From CAZERT01 sp964630015 (lineage in GTDB: Bacteria > Patescibacteriota > Microgenomatia > UBA10105 > UBA927), in assembly GCA_964630015.1 (NCBI GenBank), contig CAZVTJ010000059.1, positions 1 to 5,148 on the forward strand: a stretch of 5,148 bases of DNA, read 5' to 3'. How positions within the stretch are numbered: position 1 is the stretch's first letter; every line of letters starts with the position of its first letter. This document shows, in pieces, positions 1 through 5,148 of the stretch. Under the pieces are notes generated by a model, which saw only the letters and a list, made by a program, of their open reading frames with translations, did not search any database and had not been told where the DNA came from. Made by a program: the position numbers and the translations under genes.

Positions 1-1
1 G

Positions 2-334
2 GCACTGGAAGAATCCCTGAAGCGGGGCAATGCAACGCCGTTTCTTGACCTCTATACCCAGGCAGTGCGGGACAATCTTACCGCAATCGTTACCAGGATG
101 AAGGAAAAAACGCTTGCCAACCCCCTGCCGCCCTCAACCGGCGTGCTCACGCCGCGGGAACGAGATATCCTTCTCTACCTTTCCAACCCCGACGCATCAA
201 TAACCAATACGATCGTCCGAAAAAAATATGGCGTATCCCAAATTACGGCATCGCGGGATCTTTCCAGATTGTTGTCCCTGGGGTTTGTTGTTGCTCGGGG
301 AAAAGGCCGTTCAGTGCGCTACAGCAGGATGTGA
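2..334 (+). CDS. Fic-family-like protein, C-terminal fragment with winged helix (5' end outside window)
   Basis: The frame is open from the left edge to a TGA at 332-334, giving 110 visible residues. The N-terminus, which would carry the catalytic HPFx[D/E]GNGR motif of a Fic protein, lies outside the window. The first part (ALEESLKRGNATPFLDLYTQAV) resembles the segment after the Fic core, where 'TPF..fy..av' is typical. The last 65 or so residues read as a winged helix-turn-helix: LTPRERDILLYL, then a recognition helix around VSQITASRDLSRLLSLGFV, then a wing GKGRSVRY. Fic proteins usually AMPylate hydroxyl side chains of target proteins, and this C-terminal domain may bind DNA or regulate. 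A GTG at 65 is only an internal codon, because the similarity begins upstream of it. The gene converges on and overlaps the glycosyltransferase gene at 311-1444. It could instead be another wHTH protein; the Fic assignment rests on resemblance of the tail alone. Confidence 0.62.
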   Translation, partial: ALEESLKRGNATPFLDLYTQAVRDNLTAIVTRMKEKTLANPLPPSTGVLTPRERDILLYLSNPDASITNTIVRKKYGVSQITASRDLSRLLSLGFVVARGKGRSVRYSRM

Positions 335-1444
335 TAACCGTTCATATACCTTGATATAGTTGTCGATCATTATGGAACTGTCAAATAACCGCTGCACCCG
401 GTCACGACATGCCTGACGCATCTGTCCGTATGACTGTGCATCCATCGTCCAGATACGCATCATCGCTTCCCGTAACCCGTCAACACCAGTTGCGGCAATC
501 TGCCATGTTCCACGATTCCCGGTTGGAGAGGGATTTACTAAAAATCCGGTTACCCCATCTTCAACAATTTCCGGAACGCTCCCGCGTGCATACGCTATGA
601 TCGGTGTGCCCATTGCCATGGCTTCCACCATCACAAGTCCGAACGGTTCATCCCATTGTATCGGTACCAGTAACGCTTTTGCATTCCGGTAAAATCCATA
701 CCAATCGGGTGAACCGTGTTCAAGCGGACCAGCAAACTGGATGGTATCACTGCAATTGGGGGTAATGGTGGACTCAATATATTGTTTTGTCCCGACTCCG
801 GTAATCACCAACGGCACTGATCCGGTTTTTGCAGCTGCAATAGCATCTTCCACACCTTTTACCCGAACTAATCGGCCGATAAATCCAATATAGGCATGTG
901 CGCTGTCGTGCGGGTACAATGGGAACTCGTGGACGGGAATCCCATCGTATACCGTTTCAAAATGATTGATCTCGGGCATGGTTGACCGTTGGTATCGGGA
1001 TATCGTGACAATCGGAATATCGCGATACTGTTGCCAAATCATCGATTCTTCCTGCAGAAACACATTATGGTTTGTCGCAACAACCGGTGCTTTACTGAAA
1101 CGCACAAAAGGAAAGCCCGCATAGACCGGCTCTGTCTGCAGATGAATCACATCATACTGCCCGCTGTCGGCAATCATCGCGCTGATATACTGTTGTTTGG
1201 AAAGAAGGTTAACATGTTTCACCCATTCCTGCGGGTGCAAAGCATAATCCAGTTCTACCGGAGGGATCCCCAAATCAATGATGTTTGCCTTACTGACGGA
1301 TCCCTGTGGCGCATACAGCGTGACTTCATGACCCCGCTCCACCAATCCGTCTGCCAACAAACCCGTCAAATATGCACTTGCTGCGATAATACCCGGTTGA
1401 GGTGGAATTGTCGTCCGTGATGTAGTAAATAATGCAATACGCAT
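311..1444 (-). CDS. GT4-family glycosyltransferase (enzyme A), 377 aa
   Basis: Retaining GT-B glycosyltransferase that should move a sugar from a nucleotide-sugar to a lipid-linked or glycan acceptor at the cytoplasmic membrane; donor and acceptor cannot be read from sequence. The N-terminal acceptor-side domain covers about residues 1-165, beginning MRIALFTTSR, with VIHLQTEP near 99-106 and ATNHNVF near 123-129. The C-terminal nucleotide-sugar domain has the phosphate-binding GRLVRVKG (R191, K196) and the EX7E motif (E266 and E274 in WDEPFGLVMVE), followed by GTPIIAYARGSVPEIVEDG. No signal peptide or membrane helix is visible. The frame opens further upstream at a GTG (1471), but the ATG at 1444 is chosen because it gives the usual GT4 N-terminus and has a GGGAGAGGG Shine-Dalgarno stretch eight bases or so upstream. 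It lies 33 bases after the gene at 1478-2797, so they probably form an operon. It is paralogous to the enzyme at 2983-4125. Confidence 0.9.
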   Translation of the reverse strand: MRIALFTTSRTTIPPQPGIIAASAYLTGLLADGLVERGHEVTLYAPQGSVSKANIIDLGIPPVELDYALHPQEWVKHVNLLSKQQYISAMIADSGQYDVIHLQTEPVYAGFPFVRFSKAPVVATNHNVFLQEESMIWQQYRDIPIVTISRYQRSTMPEINHFETVYDGIPVHEFPLYPHDSAHAYIGFIGRLVRVKGVEDAIAAAKTGSVPLVITGVGTKQYIESTITPNCSDTIQFAGPLEHGSPDWYGFYRNAKALLVPIQWDEPFGLVMVEAMAMGTPIIAYARGSVPEIVEDGVTGFLVNPSPTGNRGTWQIAATGVDGLREAMMRIWTMDAQSYGQMRQACRDRVQRLFDSSIMIDNYIKVYERLSHPAVAH

Positions 1445-1448
1445 AGAT

Positions 1449-1457
1449 CCCTCTCCC
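1449..1457 (-). promoter_or_regulatory. Shine-Dalgarno site for GT4 enzyme A
   Basis: On the minus strand GGGAGAGGG precedes the ATG at 1444; the GGAG core is eight bases from it. This is the clearest ribosome binding site in the window, and it decides the start in favour of the ATG at 1444 over the upstream GTG at 1471. Confidence 0.65.
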
Positions 1458-1477
1458 ATACTGTACCACACACGTGT

Positions 1478-2797
1478 TTAGAGCGGAGGATTTTTTCCAT
1501 TTGGAACAACCGGTTTTTTGAACAGTTGCCGCCAGAAGTTTTCGATGATGATATCGTTGTAAAACGATGACATTTGGGAAGCAACCGCCTCCCATCCAAA
1601 AAACCGTTTCACACGCTCCATCCCATTTTCCCGGAAGTGTTTGCGGATCGTTGAATTTTCAAGAAGTACATACATTTTCGCCGCAAACAGCTTGTGGTCG
1701 CGCGGCGGCACCAGATACCCGCATTTTCCGTCCTTGATCGTATATTTGAGCCCTCCGGTGTTGGATGCCACCACCGGCGTTCCGCACGCCATGGATTCCA
1801 GCGGCACAAGCCCAAACGGTTCATAGTACGAAGGAACGACGGTAATATCGGCTGCGGAGTAATAATACGGCAGATTTTCACGGTTCATACCACCGATAAA
1901 GCGGACCATATCTTTAATCCCAAGTTCATCGACAATCTTCTTCAGGCGTTCCCGCTCGATTTTGTCGGGATTTTCCGCCCCGCGGTACCACCGGTGTCGC
2001 GGCTCACCGCCGGCAATATAACAGCGAAGGAATTTCCGTTTTTCCGGCATCATTTTTCCCAGTTCCGCCATGGCATACAACAGCGTATCTATCCCCTTCC
2101 GGCGCTCCATCCTACCGACATACAATATGATAATACGGTTGGGATTAATGTTTAAAATCCGCCGTGCTAAATGCTGCGGAAGCGACGAAAACCGTTTCAG
2201 ATTCACACCACCCGGAATAACGGTAATTTTCTTCGGATTGATTTTATAAAATTCCGTAATCTCATCCTTCATGACGGTCGACGTGGCAATTAACCGGTCT
2301 TCCCCATTCATCACTTCCAATTCCTTGTCTATCCGGTCTTTTGGCGAAGGATCATGGGAATTGAGGGCCTTATGTTTCACAACGCCAAGCGTGTGGAATG
2401 TTGATACGACGGGAATTTTAAGCTTTTTCCCGAGCTGGACCGCCGCCCAGGAAGAAAGGTAGTAATTCCCGTGGAGCAGCAGATAATCAAGCTTGTTTTT
2501 GTTTACATACTCACAAAAACTATCGATATATGCCTGCATATAGGGAAACAGGTTTTCCTTGGGAATAAACTCAACCGGTCCGGCTTCCAACCGGATTACC
2601 CGGACATTTTCGCCCATCTTGGCAATACGGGCTGTTTTGGGGTATGACCAGCGGGTATAGACATCAATCGTCCAACCCATGCGCCCGAGCGCCTTGGCAA
2701 GCTCGTACACATAGACATTTTCCCCGCCAGCCTCATGACCACCAAGGGGAACAAGAGGGTCCGCGTTGTCGGTCAACATGGCGATGCGTTTGACCAT
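1478..2797 (-). CDS. GT4-family glycosyltransferase (enzyme B), sucrose-phosphate-synthase/MshA-like, 439 aa
   Basis: Retaining GT-B glycosyltransferase. The start MVKRIAMLTDN is followed by a glycine-rich loop, PLGGHEAGGENVYVYELA (about residues 17-34), close to the GG.D.GGQ.VYV.EL loop of sucrose-phosphate synthases and MshA-type enzymes. STFHTLGVVKHKAL (132-145) corresponds to their HxLxxxK region. The donor domain shows IPGGVNLKRF (194-203), GRMERRKG (R229, K234) and EX7E (E326, E334 in YEPFGLVPLE). The tail after residue 415 is basic and may touch the membrane. Substrates are not predictable; sucrose synthesis is not implied. The frame stays open upstream to 2938. The ATG at 2797 gives the family-type N-terminus but lacks a Shine-Dalgarno site. 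The ATG at 2854 would add 19 residues and has GGAG four bases upstream. The gene heads a probable two-gene operon with the enzyme at 311-1444. Confidence 0.88.
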   Translation of the reverse strand: MVKRIAMLTDNADPLVPLGGHEAGGENVYVYELAKALGRMGWTIDVYTRWSYPKTARIAKMGENVRVIRLEAGPVEFIPKENLFPYMQAYIDSFCEYVNKNKLDYLLLHGNYYLSSWAAVQLGKKLKIPVVSTFHTLGVVKHKALNSHDPSPKDRIDKELEVMNGEDRLIATSTVMKDEITEFYKINPKKITVIPGGVNLKRFSSLPQHLARRILNINPNRIIILYVGRMERRKGIDTLLYAMAELGKMMPEKRKFLRCYIAGGEPRHRWYRGAENPDKIERERLKKIVDELGIKDMVRFIGGMNRENLPYYYSAADITVVPSYYEPFGLVPLESMACGTPVVASNTGGLKYTIKDGKCGYLVPPRDHKLFAAKMYVLLENSTIRKHFRENGMERVKRFFGWEAVASQMSSFYNDIIIENFWRQLFKKPVVPNGKNPPL

Positions 2798-2801
2798 AGT
2801 G

Positions 2802-2816
2802 GTGGTATGATACCAC
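2802..2816. repeat. 15-bp perfect palindrome just upstream of enzyme B start
   Basis: GTGGTAT-G-ATACCAC: two perfect 7-base arms around one central base, ending five bases from the ATG at 2797. The symmetry and position suit a repressor operator, but no cognate regulator is visible. If translation starts at 2854 instead, this is simply coding sequence. Confidence 0.4.
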
Positions 2817-2857
2817 GTTTTGTCAACCGGCGGGAGTGCCGAAAAACATTTCATTGC

Positions 2858-2882
2858 ACTCCGGAATCGGCTATTCCGGGGT
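2858..2882 (-). promoter_or_regulatory. Leader hairpin overlapping an alternative ribosome binding site
   Basis: A 7-bp perfect GC-rich stem (arms 2861-2867 and 2873-2879, CCGGAAT/ATTCCGG) with a 5-base loop extends outwards, past one mismatch, by two more pairs (2858-2859 with 2881-2882). On the minus-strand transcript the 3' arm contains GGAG (2862-2859), which is the only Shine-Dalgarno-like site for the alternative enzyme B start at 2854. The hairpin could therefore mask that site. It has no following U-run, so it does not look like an intrinsic terminator. Confidence 0.4.
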
Positions 2883-2958
2883 AAACTACCCGAAATAATA
2901 TCCCTATGGGGTTTCACAGAATAACGTGATATCACCAATGGGCTTACAGAACGGTTCC

Positions 2959-2968
2959 TTTATATATA
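2959..2968 (-). promoter_or_regulatory. TATA-rich promoter-like element for the enzyme B-A operon
   Basis: The minus strand reads TATATATAAA in the spacer downstream of enzyme C and upstream of enzyme B. It could serve as a -10 box (TATATA or TATAAA) for the 1478-2797 gene, leaving an untranslated leader of roughly 150 bases to the ATG at 2797. I find no convincing -35 hexamer 16-18 bases upstream. The sequence would also pass as an archaeal TATA box. Confidence 0.3.
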
Positions 2969-2982
2969 CATGATGAAGATGT

Positions 2983-4125
2983 TTATCTGATTCCCAATTC
3001 CTGATAGACCGATAAGTAATCATCCACCATCCGGTCTATGGAAAAATACTTCTCCGCCCGATCCCGGCAGGAACGGCGCATTTCCCGATAGCGATCATGC
3101 GGCATGGAGTAAATCCTTTGGACAGCCTCCAGCAGCCCTTCTATCCCACAGGATGTAATCGTATAGTTTCCCCGCTTGTCTTCTTCACAGGAATTTACCA
3201 AAAATCCCGTAACTCCGTCTTCGACGATTTCCGGTACGGATCCTTTTGCGTAGGCAACAATCGGCGTTCCCGAAGCAAGGCTTTCCGCCAACACCAATCC
3301 GAACGGTTCTTCCCACTGGATGGGAAACAAGAACAATTTTGCTTGTTGGTATTTCTGCGCCAATTCTTCACGGGAGACATCAAAGTCCATAACCAATTGC
3401 GCTTTTTGCCTCACCGCATTACGTCGGGAAAGAATTTCTTTTTTGAGCCATTCCAGGTGTTCAGATTTTAAAATCGGATACATGGCAGTCGCAATGCCCG
3501 TCTTTTCCGCAACGCTCATCACGACATCAAGTCCCTTATCCGGTATCCCCCGGCCTGCCCACATGATTGTCTCGCCTCCATCGGGATGAAACGGATAATT
3601 TTCCATTTCTATGCCATGATGGATGGTTCGGATAATGGGAAGATTGTGCATTCTGTCGCGCTGATTGTCACTGATTGCGACAAAATGGATGTTCTTTGCG
3701 TTTGCATACAAATCAAAATAGGCCGTATTGTAGGCATTCACTGTTCCGCCGTGCATCGTAATCAGAATGGGTTTTTTCGTAAACGCCGCAAACGGCAACA
3801 CGAATTCACCGTTGGACAAGTGCACATGATACAAATCAAAATGATCATCCATGGAGAATGCTTTGGAAATAAGGGCAAGTTCAAATAATTTGTGGTAATC
3901 CATCCCGACCTCGGGATCATCCGCTGAAGATTTTTCCCGGACGGATTCTATCGGATCCGGCAAATCACTGTCTCCGGATGCAAAACTCGTCACGGAAAAT
4001 GGCAAATGATCCCGGTCGATCCGACGTTTTAATGCGTAGGCAAAAGAATGGACAAATATTTCCGTCCCTTTCCCTGCGGAGGCACTAACCTGAATCATGT
4101 TGGTTGCCACAAGTGCAATATTCAT
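2983..4125 (-). CDS. GT4-family glycosyltransferase (enzyme C), paralogue of enzyme A, 380 aa
   Basis: Retaining GT-B glycosyltransferase, cytoplasmic or peripheral at the membrane. The N-terminal domain begins MNIALVATNM with the loop SAGKGTEIFVHSFAYAL (16-32), then LYHVHLSNGE (98-107) and LITMHGGTVNAYN (121-133). The donor domain has WAGRGIPDKG (R192, K197) and EX7E (E273, E281 in WEEPFGLVLAE), then GTPIVAYAKGSVPEIVEDGVTGFLVN. From about residue 267 to the C-terminus it aligns closely with enzyme A (36 of 44 residues identical in the core block), whereas the N-terminal halves differ greatly. The 181-266 region is longer than in enzyme A and rich in charged residues. The ATG at 4125 gives a family-type start; its Shine-Dalgarno is weak (GGAA). 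A 185-base spacer with its own promoter-like element separates it from enzyme B, so it may be a separate transcript. Donor and acceptor are unknown. Confidence 0.9.
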   Translation of the reverse strand: MNIALVATNMIQVSASAGKGTEIFVHSFAYALKRRIDRDHLPFSVTSFASGDSDLPDPIESVREKSSADDPEVGMDYHKLFELALISKAFSMDDHFDLYHVHLSNGEFVLPFAAFTKKPILITMHGGTVNAYNTAYFDLYANAKNIHFVAISDNQRDRMHNLPIIRTIHHGIEMENYPFHPDGGETIMWAGRGIPDKGLDVVMSVAEKTGIATAMYPILKSEHLEWLKKEILSRRNAVRQKAQLVMDFDVSREELAQKYQQAKLFLFPIQWEEPFGLVLAESLASGTPIVAYAKGSVPEIVEDGVTGFLVNSCEEDKRGNYTITSCGIEGLLEAVQRIYSMPHDRYREMRRSCRDRAEKYFSIDRMVDDYLSVYQELGIR

Positions 4126-4285
4126 GTTATTCCAGTATGCACTATATAAATGACACAGCGCAAGTAAAGATTGTCAGAATTATACAAAAATGTATTTCGG
4201 AACATAGACTAGTTTCCTATTATTTCATTCCTACATATTTATGATGTATCGCACAACTATTAAAAAGTACCGATAGTATTTACAT
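4126..4285. other. Divergent intergenic region between enzyme C and the small ORF
   Basis: AT-rich spacer between divergently oriented genes. Besides the enzyme C promoter candidate it contains a small inverted repeat, ATACA-AAAA-TGTAT (4182-4195), and a TATGAT (4240-4245) that could be a -10 box for the small plus-strand ORF. No -35 box matches the TATGAT. I see no RNA gene here. Confidence 0.35.
4141..4168 (-). promoter_or_regulatory. Sigma70-like promoter for enzyme C
   Basis: On the minus strand TTTACT (4168-4163; 4 of 6 to TTGACA) lies 16 bases before TATAGT (4146-4141; 5 of 6 to TATAAT). Transcription would start about 10 bases ahead of the ATG at 4125, giving a very short leader. The same TTTATATA could be an archaeal TATA box, but the usual distance would put the start inside the ORF, which argues against that reading. 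A further TATAAT (4184-4179) has no -35 partner. Confidence 0.35.
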
Positions 4286-4474
4286 ATGGCAGGACAACAA
4301 GAAATAAAACCAATACTCGAACGACAATTTGAATCCGGTATGATCATGCGGATATATGATTCCAAAACGGCATTAGGGTGGGAACATCTGGAAAAGACCG
4401 TAGCACCCGATCTTCTTGGGTTTCCAAAGCCTGTTGCCCCGAATACAAAAGAAACCGGGACGTTTCAAAAATAA
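4286..4474 (+). CDS. Small hypothetical protein, 62 aa
   Basis: I do not recognise this protein. It runs ATG to TAA, is soluble-looking and mixed in charge, with no signal peptide or membrane segment. The first half could be helical (QQEIKPILERQFESGMIMRIYDSKTALGWEHLEKTV) and the last 20 residues are rich in Pro, Lys and Thr and probably disordered. Support for it being real: it does not overlap or lie antisense to another gene, it fills an otherwise empty gap, its codons resemble those of the neighbouring genes and contrast with the AT-rich flanks, and tandem hairpins follow 22 bases after the stop. Against: there is no Shine-Dalgarno sequence (TATTTACAT precedes the ATG), and it is the only plus-strand ORF inside the glycosyltransferase cluster. 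It may be a small regulator, an accessory protein or the remnant of a larger gene. Confidence 0.5.
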   Translation: MAGQQEIKPILERQFESGMIMRIYDSKTALGWEHLEKTVAPDLLGFPKPVAPNTKETGTFQK

Positions 4475-4496
4475 TAAAAACTTCTCAAATTCTCCT

Positions 4497-4536
4497 TTGA
4501 AGTTAAGCTACTTCAAGATAAAACTGTAGTTTATCT
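4497..4536. terminator. Tandem hairpins after the small ORF, possible bidirectional terminator
   Basis: Two adjoining inverted repeats lie in the spacer between converging genes. The first has arms 4497-4503 and 4510-4516 (TTGAAGT/ACTTCAA, six-base loop). The second has arms 4516-4522 and 4530-4536 (AGATAAA/TTTATCT, seven-base loop). Both stems are 7 bp and perfect but AT-rich, and no clean U-run follows on the plus strand. Position after the 4286-4474 ORF and downstream of the 4643-5148 gene suggests transcription end signals, with the possibility that they arise from AT-rich composition. Confidence 0.4.
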
Positions 4537-4642
4537 ATATGATATATATTGATATTTAAAATACTACTTCGATAATAAATTTGAATAACGAAGATTTAAT
4601 ACTAATAATATATCAATAAATATAATAGTGATATAAATAATA
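4537..4642. other. AT-rich spacer downstream of the WecG-family gene
   Basis: This stretch is very AT-rich and holds no credible coding frame. A weak A/T hairpin (TGATAT/ATATCA, 4629-4645) overlaps the stop codon of the WecG-family gene. It is composed of runs of TAT and ATA and contrasts sharply with the balanced composition of the genes on both sides. I see nothing else in it. Confidence 0.4.
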
Positions 4643-5148
4643 TCAAAGTGTATAAATTGGTTGAAATAAAACTGTTCCCATAAACCGAACCAGATTCCAT
4701 TGGCGTCCAATCCTGGTTGGCTCCAAGAATAACCGCCACAGCCATTCCAAATACAAAAACCGCATGATTGCCGGGGCCCGTGGGGTAATACCTGCAATCA
4801 TGTCAAATGCTCCGCCAACAGTCATACATACCAGTTGTTTTGATAACGCTGTGCTTCCCTGTCTTTGTGCTCGTTGTTTCCATTCCCTTGTAAGAAGTTC
4901 CAAAAAATACTCCTGTTTTGGTGCGCCAAGTGCAACAAACATCATACCAACCGGGCGCTCTTGCATGGCAGTACACACTGATGATACCGCCCGGGAAACA
5001 CGTGCCTGAGCTGATTGCAGTAAACCCAGGGAGGCCGTATATGCCTGCTGGACGTCAGACAAAGACATCTGCGGAAGTTCCATCGACCATCCGGTTAGCC
5101 CCGGGTGAGTTTTCTTTAAGCACTCAAACGCTTTGAGTGCCACACCCT
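4643..5148 (-). CDS. WecG/TagA/CpsF-family glycosyltransferase, C-terminal part (N-terminus outside window)
   Basis: GT26-type enzymes add N-acetylmannosamine (TagA) or its uronic acid (WecG) to an undecaprenyl-linked GlcNAc primer at the inner membrane face, in teichoic-acid, enterobacterial common antigen or capsule synthesis. Visible hallmarks, counting from the GTG at 5143: MFVALGAPKQE (68-78), the family's GxPKQE motif; VGGAFDMIAG (109-118); PRAP (121-124); LEWLWRLFLEPTRIGRQ (132-148). The basic, hydrophobic tail after that (to residue 166) corresponds to the C-terminal appendage that seats TagA on the membrane. About 168 residues are visible and the family usually has about 240, so roughly 70-80, including the expected catalytic Asp region, are missing at the window edge. 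The GTG at 5143 is internal, since the frame stays open to the edge. The segment between PKQE and VGG is unusually long and rich in Gln, Arg and Lys. It ends in TGA. Confidence 0.88.
   Translation of the reverse strand, partial: GVALKAFECLKKTHPGLTGWSMELPQMSLSDVQQAYTASLGLLQSAQARVSRAVSSVCTAMQERPVGMMFVALGAPKQEYFLELLTREWKQRAQRQGSTALSKQLVCMTVGGAFDMIAGITPRAPAIMRFLYLEWLWRLFLEPTRIGRQWNLVRFMGTVLFQPIYTL

Noticed and set aside
989..1420. Plus-strand open frame of 143 codons
   Set aside because: It is antisense to the N-terminal half of enzyme A, is rich in Arg, His and Cys, and has no ribosome binding site or domain signal.
1470..1477. 8-bp palindrome ACACGTGT between enzymes B and A
   Set aside because: Too short to stand out, has no loop for a hairpin, and nothing else supports a regulatory site.
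1694..2155. Plus-strand open frame of 153 codons
   Set aside because: It lies wholly antisense to the conserved donor domain of enzyme B, and its translation is rich in His, Arg and Pro with no recognisable motif.
2798..2826. A perfect TTGACA (minus strand, 2826-2821) just upstream of enzyme B
   Set aside because: No -10 hexamer lies 16-18 bases downstream; the expected place reads ACCACT, so it is probably a chance match.
3097..3471. Plus-strand open frame of 124 codons
   Set aside because: It mirrors the conserved EX7E region of enzyme C and overlaps another shadow frame, so it is a by-product of that gene's codon composition.
4182..4195. Inverted repeat ATACA-AAAA-TGTAT as an operator or terminator
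   Set aside because: Only five pairs in an AT-rich spacer; expected by chance at this composition.
1..5148. CRISPR array, tRNA, rRNA, insertion sequence or prophage signature
   Set aside because: No regularly spaced repeats, no cloverleaf or rRNA-like stretch, and no transposase, integrase or terminal inverted repeats were seen. The locus reads as ordinary glycan biosynthesis and I do not claim a new defence or mobile system.

Overview
The window is a glycan-assembly locus. Four glycosyltransferase genes lie on the minus strand, one of them cut by the right edge. A fragment of a plus-strand gene enters from the left edge, and one small plus-strand ORF of unknown function sits among the glycosyltransferases. 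The host is most likely a bacterium. The WecG/TagA/CpsF glycosyltransferase family is essentially bacterial, one gene has a clear Shine-Dalgarno sequence, and another has a sigma70-like promoter. The overall flavour (several GT4 enzymes with a WecG/TagA enzyme, sparse Shine-Dalgarno sites) recalls Patescibacteria/CPR genomes, but that is an impression and no marker gene is present. UGA ends three of the genes, so the standard bacterial code (table 11) fits and UGA-recoding groups are unlikely. TATA-rich elements made me consider an archaeon, but their spacing to the starts does not favour it.

Layout, left to right. Positions 2-334 (+) hold the C-terminal end of a protein resembling the tail of Fic-family AMP-transferases, with a winged helix. 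Positions 311-1444 (-) hold GT4 enzyme A, whose 3' end overlaps the Fic-like gene by 24 bases. Positions 1478-2797 (-) hold GT4 enzyme B, of the sucrose-phosphate-synthase/MshA-like type, 33 bases upstream of enzyme A and probably cotranscribed with it. A 185-base spacer (2798-2982) holds a TATA-rich promoter-like element and two inverted repeats. Positions 2983-4125 (-) hold GT4 enzyme C, a paralogue of enzyme A. A 160-base divergent spacer (4126-4285) follows, then a 62-residue ORF (4286-4474, +) and an AT-rich spacer with tandem hairpins (4475-4642). Positions 4643-5148 (-) hold the C-terminal two thirds or so of a WecG/TagA/CpsF glycosyltransferase.

Inference on how the genes work together: WecG/TagA enzymes add an N-acetylmannosamine-type sugar (ManNAc or ManNAcA) to a lipid-linked primer at the inner face of the membrane. 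The three GT-B enzymes would then extend or decorate the glycan. Enzymes A and C share an almost identical donor-side domain but have divergent acceptor-side domains, which suggests one donor type used on two acceptors. I see no polymerase, flippase, sugar-nucleotide synthesis gene, mobile element, tRNA, rRNA or CRISPR array. The window looks like an ordinary surface-polysaccharide or glycolipid region. The points worth a second look are the regulatory leader before enzyme B, the split paralogue pair, the insertion in the WecG-family protein and the small ORF.
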